Below, one piece after another: positions 44,561 through 56,327 of a DNA stretch of 64,000 nt. Position numbers and translations under genes: made by a program. The stretch spans positions 1-64,000 of the forward strand of contig JALQBC010000035.1 in NCBI GenBank assembly GCA_023375675.1, in the 5' to 3' direction. The stretch comes from Cytospora piceicola (lineage: Eukaryota > Ascomycota > Sordariomycetes > Diaporthales > Cytosporaceae). Each line of letters begins with the position of its first letter. Positions within the stretch are counted from its first letter, which is position 1. The notes under the pieces were generated by a model. The model made no database searches and was not told the DNA's origin. It worked only from the letters and a program-made list of their open reading frames with translations.

Positions 44561-45622
44561 ATGGCGGACCACGGGCAAGATGATCATCGAGAAGAGATAG
44601 TCCGGCCAATGTTCTGGTCGGGATATACTGGAGCAGGTCGCAGGAGGACGGTCAAAGGCCGGGAGACAGCCAAAGAACTCAAGACGGCGTATAGCAGCCT
44701 CATTCACGAAGAGGGCGACCTCACCTTCAACGAGAAGCGTGAGCTGTTCCCGTACATCTTCTGGCCCCCGTTCCAGAAGTGGTGTCTTGTCCCTTTCGAC
44801 ATGCAGGCTTGTCCTAAGGAGATCCGCGACAATGCCGGAAAACTCAACCCTCTCGTATACGGCGTGGGCGCCAGATCCAACGACCACATATGGAAGCAGG
44901 CTGTTCTTGGCGTATTCCAACCTGAGCGCCAGTACTACCAGATATTTGACCACATTCTCATAGCCGTCCATTTTCCATGGGCAGATCAGAGTTCCCCAGA
45001 GGATGTGCCAATGTGGGCGCTTGTCCACTACAAGAAGGGAGCGGACACAGCATACGTACATGTGATGACTGAGTGGCATGATTGGGTTTTCAATAACAAC
45101 GTGAACAACACCAGATGGGCGAATGATCTCGTCAAAACACTCACGGGCGAGGAAGGTATTGACGACAACCTGTTCCTCGGCGACAATCCCACAGTCAATA
45201 TCCAGTGGGTGGCCAACCTGACCGGTCCAGACTGGAGCGCCTTGGGCACGCGCGGCGAGACCACGCTCGAGGTGAGCAACATGAGCTTCCTCTACATCAT
45301 CTATGCCGCCACGAAGTTGGCAGTCCACGACTTCAAGGACACCGAACTTCCGGAGTTTGGTGGGGACGATGCGTATAGCGGTCTGGCGCAGGCTCTTCTG
45401 GGGGTGAGCACGGCGCTGGAGCATGGAGAAGAGGGCGGTATTCGGTCGGTCAGGGATGGGATCCCAGACGCTGTTTTGGAAGACGCCTCAGACCAGGTCA
45501 AGGCCTACCGGGATATTCTTGACGACTTCGTCAGCGTGGTGGCGGACCAATACCGGGGAGCCCCGGGACCTGGAGGATTACAGGAACTCGGGTTGCGTTT
45601 GAAGGATGGTATACCTAAGTAG
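44561..45622 (+). CDS. Hypothetical protein, 353 residues
   Basis: Single open exon from ATG 44561 to TAG 45620-45622. I do not recognise the family. The product is hydrophilic and well ordered, with a Trp/Tyr-rich centre (FPYIFWPPFQKWCLVPFDMQ, ADTAYVHVMTEWHDWVFNNN) and an acidic helical C-terminus (VKAYRDILDDFVSVVADQY). There is no signal peptide, no membrane span and no clear catalytic motif. A segment like RPMFWSGYTGAGRRR near the N-terminus and FHLGDNPT-type text in the middle might suggest a fungal secreted-enzyme or effector-like fold, but that is a guess. The antisense strand is open for 295 codons, which is a shadow. Confidence 0.7.
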   Translation: MADHGQDDHREEIVRPMFWSGYTGAGRRRTVKGRETAKELKTAYSSLIHEEGDLTFNEKRELFPYIFWPPFQKWCLVPFDMQACPKEIRDNAGKLNPLVYGVGARSNDHIWKQAVLGVFQPERQYYQIFDHILIAVHFPWADQSSPEDVPMWALVHYKKGADTAYVHVMTEWHDWVFNNNVNNTRWANDLVKTLTGEEGIDDNLFLGDNPTVNIQWVANLTGPDWSALGTRGETTLEVSNMSFLYIIYAATKLAVHDFKDTELPEFGGDDAYSGLAQALLGVSTALEHGEEGGIRSVRDGIPDAVLEDASDQVKAYRDILDDFVSVVADQYRGAPGPGGLQELGLRLKDGIPK

Positions 45623-46544
45623 GCTCTGGACCTGGGGGCTTAAGCCGGACAGAAGGCGATGTTTGATGGCCAGCACTCGGGGTCCGATAGTCCAGTGGCG
45701 GGTTGTTCAAGTTTGTGTACGCAGGCCTCGTTGATAAGTTCTTTGGAACTTACCTGTAATTAAATGTGTAATTCTTGAGGTAACATTTCACATAGAGCTT
45801 TATTCAATCTTGAATCACTGTTTTTCCAGCCGAACCCTTTGCCATGAGTTAGTTACCAACACAAAGAAGAAGAAAAAGAATACGGAGCCCCGAGGGTGGT
45901 AAAATGAATGAATGACCTGACCCAGGAGCAAAAAGATAAATAAACAAAAAAACATACAACACCGGGTATTCGCTGGTCGTCACCGACCCAACTACTAATC
46001 CAGCGGTCAGAAGCTTGTCTATGGGAGAGCGGACGGGATCCCGAATTTTCTTCTACCTATGGTCGTATGTGCTTGTATTGTAGTGTTGAGTGTGTTATAT
46101 ACTGAGTCTTCATCATGACACTGACTCGAGTTTGATGTGTGCATCCCCGTACCCCCATGCATCCCCCCCTAGGCACCATCATTCAGGGTTAAGTAAACCC
46201 TGATCTGATAACGCACCTTCCCTAAGGGAACCAACCCCACAAGGCTGAAATGTGGTGCCGCCAAGCTCTGAAGTGAGCTCCTGAATCTATTGCGACATTG
46301 TTGCGGTATCGTCATTCCGGCCCGCCGTCTTCCACCTACCAAGCCTTACTTTGTCAACTGCGCCCTTCCACAAATCGCGCATCTATACAGCAATACATTT
46401 CCAATCTTCTTCCATCTGGCGAACAAGCATCGCACCCCTCGCATGGAAGCTTAACTTCCAGCTGTACTTTCTGTCCAGCCCACAGCGGAAGATGGCATTC
46501 GGGCGGACTGCGACAACAACCACAACAACACAAACAATACAAAG
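45623..46544. other. Intergenic region / upstream region of ATM1
   Basis: No gene called. A frame at 46298-46678 (starting MLRYRHSGPPSSTYQ and ending before the ATM1 frame takes over) contains [11 protein letters not shown], which looks like a mitochondrial leader. It may be part of the true ATM1 5' end if an intron or frame error lies near 46660. Confidence 0.4.
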
Positions 46545-48796
46545 ATGATAATACGAACCGTGATGCTCCCGCGAGGAGCAGGGCATTCAGCTCTTCTGTG
46601 CTCGCGGCCACAGCACCAATGGCAATGGCAGAGCCAAAAGCAAGGCCACACGTCATGGCTACTACAAATGTCGGCTAGCTCGAAGATACGACAACTCACG
46701 ACAACGCGCTCCTTACGAGAAGCCCCGAAAACCCCCGCCTCTCCATCGAAACCCGTATTCTCGAAGGCGACTACCACCACCACCAATGGCTCCTCGAAAT
46801 CAGACGAGACGAAACTGGCCAAGGTCTCCTTCACCCCCAGGCCAGCAGTCGACCCCCTGGCACCAGTAGATAAGACGGCACAAGAACAGCGCAAGGCGGA
46901 TTGGGCCATCATAAAAGAGATGTCGCAGTACCTATGGCCCAAGGACAACCTCGGTACCAAGCTGCGTGTCGGTCTGGCCGTGTCGCTTCTCGTAGGCTCA
47001 AAGGTGCTCAACGTCCAGGTGCCCTTCTATTTCAAGAGCATAGTCGACGCCATGAACATCGACGTCGCCTCCACCGGCGGCACGGCAATCACTGTCGCGG
47101 GCACCATGATCCTCGCGTATGGTGCGACGAGGATAGGGGCCACCGTGTTCCAGGAGTTGCGGAATGCTGTCTTTGCGTCGGTCGCCCAGAAGGCTATCCG
47201 GAAGGTTGCGAGGGATGTGTTCGATCACCTGTTACGCTTGGACCTGACCTTCCACCTGTCGAAGCAGACTGGCGGCCTGACGAGGGCGATCGACCGCGGA
47301 ACAAAGGGTATCAGCTTCCTGCTGACGAGCATGGTCTTCCACGTTATTCCCACTGCACTTGAAATCACCATGGTCTGCGGAATTCTGACCTGGCAATATG
47401 GTGCTTCTTTTGCTGCCATTACCGCCGTCACCATGGCTGCATACACCGCCTTCACCATCTGGACGACAGCATGGAGGACCAAGTTCAGAAGACAGACCAA
47501 CGCGGCCGATAACAAGGCCTCGACCGTGGCTGTTGACTCTCTTATCAACTACGAGGCCGTCAAATACTTTAACAATGAGAAGTTCGAAATTGCACGGTAC
47601 GACACGGCGCTGAAGCAGTACGAGAAGGCATCTATTAAGGTCGCCACGTCTCTTTCACTACTCAACTCGGGACAGAACATCATCTTTTCGACTGCCCTGA
47701 CCGCTATGATGTACCTCGGCGCCAATGGCATTGCCAGCGGAAACCTGACCGTGGGCGACCTTGTCATGATCAATCAGCTGGTCTTCCAGCTGTCCGTGCC
47801 CCTCAACTTCTTGGGGTCCGTCTACAGAGAGCTGAGGCAGAGTCTGCTGGACATGGAGACACTCTTCAACCTCCAAAAGGTCAATGTCACCATCACAGAG
47901 CCGCCCAACGCAAAGCCATTGGCCCTGACCAGGGGCGGCGAGATCCGCTTCGAGAACGTGTCCTTTGGCTACCACCCAGAAAGGCCTATCCTCCGCAACT
48001 TGAACCTGGTCATCCCAGCAGGCAAAAAGGTCGCTATCGTCGGGCCCTCGGGATGCGGAAAGTCTACCTTGCTTAGGTTGCTCTTCCGCTTCTACGACGC
48101 GCAACAAGGCCGCATCCTGATCGACGATCAGGACATCCGCCAAGTCCAGATAGACAGCCTCCGCCGCGCCATCGGCGTGGTACCACAGGATACACCACTG
48201 TTCAATGATTCAGTCGAACACAACATCCGCTACGGTGAGATCAATGCCCCGCATGAGCAGGTCATAGCTGCTGCCAGGCGCGCACGCATCCACGACACGA
48301 TCGCTTCCTGGAAAGACGGCTACAACACCAAGGTGGGAGAGCGAGGGCTCATGATCTCCGGCGGTGAGAAGCAGCGCCTTGCCGTTTCGAGATTACTATT
48401 GAAGGACCCGCCGCTGCTGTTCTTCGACGAGGCCACCAGCGCTCTGGACACGCACACCGAGCAGGCCCTGATGCAGAACATCAACTCCATCCTGAAGGAG
48501 AAGGGTCGCACGAGCGTCTTTGTGGCGCACCGGCTACGGACGATCTACGACGCCGACTTGATTATTGTCCTCCGGGGCGGAACGGTCGTCGAGAGTGGTA
48601 CGCACCGGGAGATGGTTGACCGAGGTGGTGTGTACTCGGAACTTTGGAGTGGTGAGTTCCCTTTTTGTTGTTCGTATGTATAGAGGGAAAATGATCCGGC
48701 TAACACTTTGCAGCGCAAGAGACTTTGTTCCAGGAAGATGGAGAGGAGAACACTGGAGAAGAGGAGGGAAGCAGTGAACAGAAGGATGGCAGATGA
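46545..48796 (+). CDS. ATM1: Mitochondrial ABC transporter ATM1 (Fe-S cluster assembly export)
   Basis: Coding parts 46545-48651 and 48714-48796 (729 residues); the intron has donor GTGAGT, branch CTAAC and acceptor TTGCAG. The N-terminal ~110 residues are a basic Ser/Thr-rich mitochondrial presequence. The membrane domain of six spans starts near residue 145 and contains the family stretch [12 protein letters not shown] (here [20 protein letters not shown]). ATPase: Walker [10 protein letters not shown] at ~498, signature ISGGEKQR at ~604, Walker [13 protein letters not shown] at ~624 and H-loop VAHRL at ~661. ATM1 half-transporters dimerise in the inner membrane and export a glutathione-linked sulphur/iron-sulphur compound for cytosolic Fe-S protein assembly. 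The start could lie further upstream (see the neighbouring leader-like frame). Confidence 0.95.
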
Positions 48797-49282
48797 GCTG
48801 CTGCCTAACCCAACACCCATATATACCACTCCGTGCCTTACAGCACCCGACCACGAACGCGGGCGACCAGCATACTGGCACGTTTTGAAACATAAATGCG
48901 CCATTCGGGAACCTGGATATCAACATTTGACCGGACACGCAAGCCGGCAATTCGAAATTCGGGGAGAATATGGCTGGTGGATATGTCTTCGCTTCTTACG
49001 CTAGATACCACCCTGCTCTCCTCAGCAACGAAGATATATGCGAATAAAGCAAATTTATCAATCAGTTCGATGTTGCACCCCCAATGCACGGTCAATGGCT
49101 GTCTGGAAATCAGAATAAACTACGTACGAGTGCAAGCAAAATATACTGACGGAAAATCGAGTCGCCTCAGAAAGAATTACATATGAAATTTTGAAATGTT
49201 TGCTGATCTATCTGGATTACAGGTTGCATCAGGCAGAATACCTCGACGTCCAAGTACCCAACTGACAAAAGAGGTTTGACGA

Positions 49283-51745
49283 TTAGTTCACCAGTGTTCT
49301 CTCCCTCTCCGCCGCCTCCGCCTCGATCCGCTTCGCCAACTGCAACTGCTTTTCCTTGGCAGCACGAGCTCGCTTGCGCCGCTTTGATCTGGATTCCCGA
49401 ATCGGCCCATCTGAGGAACTAGGAAGAGCCTTGCGCTTCTTCGAGACGCGATTGTGATTAGCTGCTCCCGCGGGCACGGTTGTGTGCTTGGTCTTGGCTG
49501 GCTTGTTGGGCGGACCTTTGGTCTGCGTCCCTTTCGACTTGACCGGGTCTTTCGGGCGGGCAAGTGGAGGTGTCGTCGGTGCTGTCCTTTGGGGGCGGCT
49601 GGTGTTGTCGGGCTTCGTATCAGATGGTGTCTCTGTCTCTGCCCGGGCTGTCGGCTCGGCCGAAGCGACACTACTGGCCTGGCTAACCAAACCAAGGTCG
49701 ACAGATGGCTCTCTCCCGTTGTCCTTGTTTACTCGTTGTGCCGCTTGCTCAGAACTTGACGCCAGGACACAGTTCGTCGGGTTCGACCCACCATGCACAT
49801 CGAAACTGGTCTCGTCCCCAGCCCGAGCGCTAAATACATCCTCCGAGAGGTCTACTAGAGACACTTCGTCTCCACGATCGTCCCCATCGCTTGTTGAGGA
49901 TGATGTTTCAGTGTCGGTGTCGCTATCGGCTTCATCATCACCTGGCAAGCATGTGCTGTTTGCGTTCAAGGATCCAGACGCCGTCTCGTCGGGGACAGTG
50001 GAGCCGGCTCGGCTGACAATCTGTAGGACCTTGCGAGTCGGCATCCTCGGGATATCATCATCATCATCATCACCATCTGATAACGCCGCGCAGTCTACCG
50101 CCGTGTCTTCATGCCTGCACGGCCCCCCAGGGGTCACGCCCCGGGGAATACCATAGGAAGTAAGCTGCTGATCCGCGGTGGCCCTCGCGATGGCTTCCAT
50201 GGTGTCATCGCTCGCGGCAGCAGCAGTAAGGGTGGTGATCAGCTCGGCACGCGCAATCTCGAGGTGCATTGCTGCCGGGCTTGGAGACGAGTCATCTGAA
50301 GGGTTGTCTGAAGACTCGTCAGAAGATGAAGAAGGATGTTCGTCCTCGGTGTTTTCAAAGTCGTTCCTTGCCCCAGCAAGGTCTGTGGAGTCGTGCTCCT
50401 CTGGAGCCAACCCGAAATACTTGTGCAACTCTCGCACAACTTCCTCGCTTGGGCTCATGTCCTCAGAAGATGTGCCGTTGTCGGAAAGGTCTGGCTCCCT
50501 TCGGTTGGCACTCTCTCCCTCCTGTTGAGAGTCATCACGCATTGCGTCAAAGTTGATCGACGCTGTTTCGCTCGAACTTTCCATATCTGAGCAAGAAGAT
50601 GAGGATGGATACTTAATGGGTGACGACACGAGGTCGTATCTGGTCTCCTGCGACGGGACCAAGTCTTGGGCAGCTGGCAAAGCCTCAGAGTCAGGCACGT
50701 CCGCCATTGATTCATCAGCGTCTCCACCGCCTTGTACATTGATTGGAAATGGGTCCGCCCATGTCTCATCTGAGGGAGAGATGTCGAGCAACTCAAGCAC
50801 GGTTGCACCAAGCCAGTATTGCACAAAAGAGGTCCTATCGACATGATGGGCTGTAGTGCTATTGTCGTCCCTACCCATGTCTCTCTCGGCGTTGCTCACG
50901 GACTGCAGGGCCAGCCGTGTCGTCTCAAACACATGGTCTTCGAGCAACGGAAGCAGCCCGGACTGAAAGGCTCGACAAGCAAGGAAAGCAGGCGCGACGA
51001 TCACCTCGGCCGGCTCTAGCATGTCGCCCGACTCCGCCACCGGGGTCCAGCCCGCCAGCTGGATCCTCGCCACGGGGAAATAGTATCCCGGCACCGCTCC
51101 CTCCCTCCCGTCTCCTGAGGCCACTTCTGAGCCCTTCAAGATCAAGAAGCTAACTTCCCTAAGTTGACCACGCGTCCTCATGCTCCTCAGGGCGGTGGGG
51201 ATGTTCATCTTGATCAACTTGCCCATCGAGTGAGAGACGGTGTAGCCCGTGTCGAAGAGGGACAGGTGTTCTCTGATGGTGAAGTGCAGCTGGATCCTGG
51301 CGATCAGACTGCGCGGGCGGAGGGTGGCAGGGGAGGTGAGAAAGGTCATGGCCGAGTCCTGGAAGTGGGCGAGGCTGAGGTGGACGTGCTCGTAGAAGAT
51401 GGCCGCGGCGCTGACGTAGGCTTCCCAGGAGCCGAGGGCGAGAAAGATGGGCAGCGCGGTGGTGCTGAGATGTGCTCCATGTTCGGGCAGGCCGACGGCG
51501 ATGGGTGTGTCCGGCCCACCCGGGAGCAGAGCGTGGGCGAGGATGCGCTGACGGATATGCTGGGGAAGACGAGTCCATGCAAAGGCGTGGGGCTTGGGCC
51601 TGCTGGGCTTCGTGGGGGTGGGCTGCTCTGTTAGAGTTGGAAGAGTGTGATGGACTTCAGGAGAGTGAAGGTGGATGGGCGGTACAGAGCTGCTTCGCAA
51701 GGGAAGACCAGGCGACTGCTCCTGGCGGACCTTGAAGTTGGGCAT
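49283..51745 (-). CDS. Large acidic-to-basic hypothetical protein, 820 residues
   Basis: Single exon, ATG 51745 to stop at 49283. N-terminus to ~residue 330: ordered, with RLPQHIRQRILAHALLPGG, an F-box-like start, and hydrophobic text through YFPVARIQLAGWTPV. The middle (~350-640) is Ser/Asp/Glu-rich and disordered, including SDGDDDDDDIPR. The C-terminus is basic and nuclear-looking (RESRSKRRKRARAAKEKQ) and ends in a coiled segment (LAKRIEAEAAERERTLV). I infer a nuclear or nucleolar protein, possibly with an F-box-like N-terminus; no named family recognised. GC content and codon use match the neighbours. Confidence 0.75.
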   Translation of the reverse strand: MPNFKVRQEQSPGLPLRSSSVPPIHLHSPEVHHTLPTLTEQPTPTKPSRPKPHAFAWTRLPQHIRQRILAHALLPGGPDTPIAVGLPEHGAHLSTTALPIFLALGSWEAYVSAAAIFYEHVHLSLAHFQDSAMTFLTSPATLRPRSLIARIQLHFTIREHLSLFDTGYTVSHSMGKLIKMNIPTALRSMRTRGQLREVSFLILKGSEVASGDGREGAVPGYYFPVARIQLAGWTPVAESGDMLEPAEVIVAPAFLACRAFQSGLLPLLEDHVFETTRLALQSVSNAERDMGRDDNSTTAHHVDRTSFVQYWLGATVLELLDISPSDETWADPFPINVQGGGDADESMADVPDSEALPAAQDLVPSQETRYDLVSSPIKYPSSSSCSDMESSSETASINFDAMRDDSQQEGESANRREPDLSDNGTSSEDMSPSEEVVRELHKYFGLAPEEHDSTDLAGARNDFENTEDEHPSSSSDESSDNPSDDSSPSPAAMHLEIARAELITTLTAAAASDDTMEAIARATADQQLTSYGIPRGVTPGGPCRHEDTAVDCAALSDGDDDDDDIPRMPTRKVLQIVSRAGSTVPDETASGSLNANSTCLPGDDEADSDTDTETSSSTSDGDDRGDEVSLVDLSEDVFSARAGDETSFDVHGGSNPTNCVLASSSEQAAQRVNKDNGREPSVDLGLVSQASSVASAEPTARAETETPSDTKPDNTSRPQRTAPTTPPLARPKDPVKSKGTQTKGPPNKPAKTKHTTVPAGAANHNRVSKKRKALPSSSDGPIRESRSKRRKRARAAKEKQLQLAKRIEAEAAERERTLVN

Positions 51746-52469
51746 GTTGGCAAGGGTCTTGACAAGAGACAGAAGAGTATGGAGCCTTGGAGCACAGTGT
51801 GCGCATGGCCGTTCTCAAACCTCGTCCAACGGCACCGGGATCTTCGAGCTTTTATCATCTCGAATGCCTGCAGAGACTCGACAACGAGAATCTCGTTGGG
51901 AAAGGCGTGTCGTACCCGTGTTGTCGCCATTTTCAAATACACGAACACCGCGGAAGTTGATCATGCACACCATTGGCTCGTCGGTGCTCTGTTCCCAAAG
52001 CAAAGGTGCGCACGGTTGTGCACAAACGGTGATGCTTACAGTGGGCATATGAGACCTATATGATCTTTCCCGAGGGTGGCTAGTCCTCTGCATTCTAAAG
52101 GGGGGCAGCATGTAGCGACTACGAGCAAACACACGCGTGGTCTCTATATTTGCATACTCATGCAGAAATAACCGGATTGAGGACAAGTTATCTCGACAAA
52201 CGAGCAGCAAAAGGAAGTACGTATTGTTTTCGCTTATGACGAGTCAAACAGTCCGATGATGTGCTCCAGGGCTAGGGCCTTTCTTTGCTTCTGAAGTTCA
52301 TCAGACATGCATGCCATGCAGGCCTGGCAGGGTGGTGACATATCGGCCAAATATCGTTTGATCTCACGCATTGATACGGATGCATACGGATGCATGCATA
52401 CAAGTGTGTTCGTCAGGCTGCAAGGCATATACCCTCGAGGCGTGCCAATATCTTAATTTCTTCTGCACT

Positions 52470-54333
52470 TCAGTACACATACCTGAAACCCACGGCCCTC
52501 CTATCCCCGCCGGCACCATCCCCGGCCAGCCTACCCTCCCCGTCTGCAACTTCCAGGTTCTCGAGCTTCCGGTTTTCCCTGACATGCACGAGCCTCAAGA
52601 CGAGTGCCAGCAGGGCTGCCAAGAGGCACACCACAGTGTTCGCAGTGCCCCCGGGAATATAGCGTGGGGAGGTTGAGCTAGGATACATGTAGGATCCATA
52701 TATGCTTGCGGTGTTTCCAATCATGTTGGCGATGGCGATGGCCACCGAGCGCTTGACCAGGGGCCGTGGGAAAGAATTGGCTACCCATGAGACGATAATC
52801 TGGTCTGCCCAAATGAACACTATCAGCATGATGGCGGGCCTGTGGTTGGCCGCTGGAGGGCCCAGAGAGGGGATGAACAGGGCTCACATGCAGACACCGC
52901 ACCCATGGGCATCAAGAACATGGCGAAGAAGCGAGCACCGATGTTGGTTGTCGCCGTTGCGATGGCGTTCCCCACTGCTGCGACCAGCATCAGACAGATG
53001 ATGTGTATCGAGCGGTCCTTTGTCCTGGATGATGTCCATGTCACGAGTATGGATAAGAGGAATGTTGCGAACTGTCTCGACCTGGTTAGCAACGCCATTC
53101 CTCGTTTTTTGTCCTTGTTCCTATTCCCTTCGACTTTGCACGTTAGAGACGATCTACATACCCAGACCGGTGCCGTCAGCCACAGCGTATCGATGCTACC
53201 ATACCCCAGTGTGCCCATGATGGCAGGGAAGAAGTACTGGAACGTTTGGCTCAGCAGGCTGATGTGCTGGATCAGCATGAAGAGGTACAGCCGGTAGTCT
53301 TTCAGAGCCATCTTGAGGCCCTCCATGATCGACTGATTATGCAGATCGTCCTCCTCGTTTACGTCTACTTGCAGGCGCCAAGCTGCGAAGTGCTTCTCCT
53401 CGTCCGTGAGCCAGGATGTCGTGGCGGGATAATTTGGCAGTACGAAGCCGGACAATATGGCCAGTCCTATAGTGACGGTTCCTTCCTGGTGGTCGTGCCA
53501 GGTCAAGTTAACTACCCATAATGACAGCACGCGCTGGATGAGGGCACCTGGGATAACAGTCGAGACTCACGATAATGAAGAGCCACCGCCATCCAGCCAA
53601 GCCCATGTCTCCGTCCAAATTTCCCAGGATCGCTGCACCGAGTAGACCGCCAAACATGTTGGCCAAGGCATTCCCGGTACAAAACCAGGCCATTCGACGC
53701 GTCAGCTCTGCTCGTGTATACCACGAACTCATAAGGAAAATGGCTCCCGGGTAGAACGGCGCCTAACAGCCGCACCGCCTTGCTTAGCGCCCTGCACCAC
53801 CTCAAGGACGTTTTCGAAGCTTGGGCAACACTGACCTCGACGAAGCCCAAAAAGAACCTCACAACAACCAACTGCCCAAACGTGTGTGCCGCCGCATTGC
53901 AAGTGCTCACCACCCCCCACAGCGTCATGGCAATACTCAGGTACAAGCCAGGCCGCACTCGTGTGAGAAGCATGTTAGACGGCAACTGCATGAGCAGATA
54001 CCCCACGAAGAAGATGCTCGTTGCAAGGTTGAAGTCCGTCCCCTTCATGCCGAGGTCCCCCTCCAGCGTCCCCTGCCGCGCCTGCGTGAGGTTGGACCGG
54101 TCGAGGAAGTTGAGGAGGTACATGATGACCAGGAATGGGAGCAGATGCAAGTCGATCTTACGAAGGAGCTTGGAGGTCCGGTCATGTTGCTGCGACGCAT
54201 CTTCGGTCTCGAAGTGCTCGAAGTGGGCCACATGGACTGTGCCTTTGGAGGTCTTGTTGGGTTTCTGGAGGTCGAGGGTACAGTTTTCAGTTTGGCTCGA
54301 ACGGGCGCCTGGTGGTGGTCCGGTTTGGTCCAT
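52470..54333 (-). CDS. MFS transporter, allantoate permease (Dal5)-type
   Basis: Coding parts 54333-53836, 53762-53571, 53485-53162, 53071-52888 and 52819-52470 (515 residues; lengths sum to 516 codons). The four introns use GTCAGT, GTGAGT, GTATGT and GTGAGC donors and all restore family text: GFVEAPFYPGAIFLMSSWYT, LFIIEGTVTIGLAILSGF, LWLTAPVWFATFLLSI. Membrane landmarks of the anion:cation symporter family: LLPFLVIMYLLNFLDRSNL in the first span, FVGYLLMQLPSNMLLTR in the second, GLAGWRWLFII near span 6. Relatives carry organic anions such as allantoate, ureidosuccinate, nicotinate, pantothenate or phthalate; the substrate here is not predictable. The start is the first ATG in frame. It sits at the plasma membrane by family. 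Confidence 0.9.
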
Positions 54334-56327
54334 CTTGAATAACAAAGGTAAACGACTGTTCGTTCAGGATGAGTGACCCAGCTTCGATATCTATAGTCGA
54401 ACTGGTGCAGCAGCCTTTAGCTGCCCATGTAGTTTTCCGGATGAATACTCCCCGAGGAAACACCAATGGCCGGCGCTCAATCCCCGCATCGTACTACGTA
54501 GTATTACCACAACACCATCTTCTCAAATAACACGGATTTCTATGCCGGTAGTGAACTCGGATAACTCTTCAGGGAAGATACCCCAATCGCGAAGCTACAG
54601 ATCAACCCTGTCCTTTCCCGTTATACAAATAGAGGAGATCTACTCCCTACACTCTTGTAATTGGGTATCATGCAACAAAATACCAGCCGGACGGGTGAAC
54701 ATTTTCACGACTGGCATTTTGGTCACCTCGATACAGAAAGGTCACGGTTGAGATCTAGAAGCATTACATAGCACTATAACATTTTTCTTCTATGAAGTGT
54801 ACGACTTCTCGCCCCTTTTATGTCATTAAGCTATGCCAGGACTCAGGAAAGATCATTGATCCTCCGTAACTATAAATACGGGTTTAGCATTAGATTATAC
54901 ATACAAAAGATGCATATCCCAAGGGATTTCATTATAAGTGCTAAGTAGGGATAAAGGCAGTATCTGTAAACTAAATGTAGGAAGATACTAACTTCTGAAC
55001 CAGCACCTTCAAATCACGGGTGGCCGGATTGTTGGAGGTCTTGACGTTTTCATGACTCTATCCGCAAAGTGAATCCACCGCTGACAGCAGAGCTGGCCAG
55101 CAAGAAAGATGCTATGCCGATGTTGGTGGGTGAGCGCTGACTGGTACATTCGTTTGCCCTGACTGTTCCAATATTGACTACCTACTGAAGTAGGTACATC
55201 ACCAGGTCAAATCTTGTGATACCTGGCACCTGTGGGCACCATCACTGAGAAAAGCTCTGACTCCTTCACGGCAAACGCTGTGAACAAGATACTGTCCGAG
55301 CCAACAGGTCAACCTTGGATTCTACACAATTTCTCTCATTTTCATGGTCTCGGTCGTCATGGATTATCTATGGATCCTGAAAAGCTTTTGCGTTACAAAC
55401 TCTCACAATTCAAGCGGAAATTTCCCTGACAATCTCAAACTGCAGTAGTTGTGATACAGATATATAATATGCCAGCTAGAAGAGCATATCTGTCTTTGAA
55501 AGTTTCTCCCCTCTTATATAGGGATTTACGGCCACTTACCTATATAATTTCACAGCATAGAGCAAGCTATAGTTAGGAAGCTAATGCTGTGCAATCAATG
55601 TCAATAAATAGCAGTGTTCCCTTACGTAATGCCAGACACCACGAATAGCTAACCCACAACACTTACAATGTCTATCATACATGATTCGTTGTTCTAAGTG
55701 GCATGTAGACTCCACTCGAACAATATAAGATAGTAGCTTCTGCCTCCTATTACTACTTGGGTTGAGATCCACTGTACACCTGCCTGCTACCAGCGGCTTG
55801 GAATTGGGCTTGGACTACCTTATTTCCAAATACTAAGTACCTAAGTACATATGTATGTATATAGGCCCAGGTTTCTAAACACCATTGAGTTGCAAACAGC
55901 CAGAGGACATAGTAATTCTTTATAGACTACATATGTAACTCAATATTGAATAATGCCATAGGTCTCATTTAGCAATTAAATAGGTACTAGAACAAGAAGT
56001 GGCACCTTTGGAAAAGGCGCTGGGACCAACGGGCGTATCGACTAGATACCTACCTAGGTACTTTAGTAAGTATATTACAGCTCTTCTGAAAGGAGTGACA
56101 GTGGCTGCGGTATGATACTAAAGAGCTTGTCCCCAGCAACACAACGAACATCAGACGACGGACCCAATTGGTCTCTTTGGAAACAGTGGCACGTGCTGTC
56201 AAGTATATCTGAATTCAGTCGACCCACAAAACCCTTCGCAAAACAAACACTTTGACCTTTACCGCACAGAAGGAACAACATCAAGACTGACCTTTGATTG
56301 ACATTTGATCCACAAGCAACCATCATC
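54334..56327. other. 2 kb intergenic region, no gene seen
   Basis: Somewhat AT-rich but not RIP-like. Motifs: TACCTACTGAAGTAGGTAC near 55178, AAGTACCTAAGTAC near 55836, and ATACCTACCTAGGTACTTTA near 56048, members of the dispersed palindrome family. Confidence 0.6.

Noticed and set aside
44537..45424. 295-codon minus-strand frame opposite the 353-residue gene
   Set aside because: Lower-quality protein text and no start context; read as a shadow.
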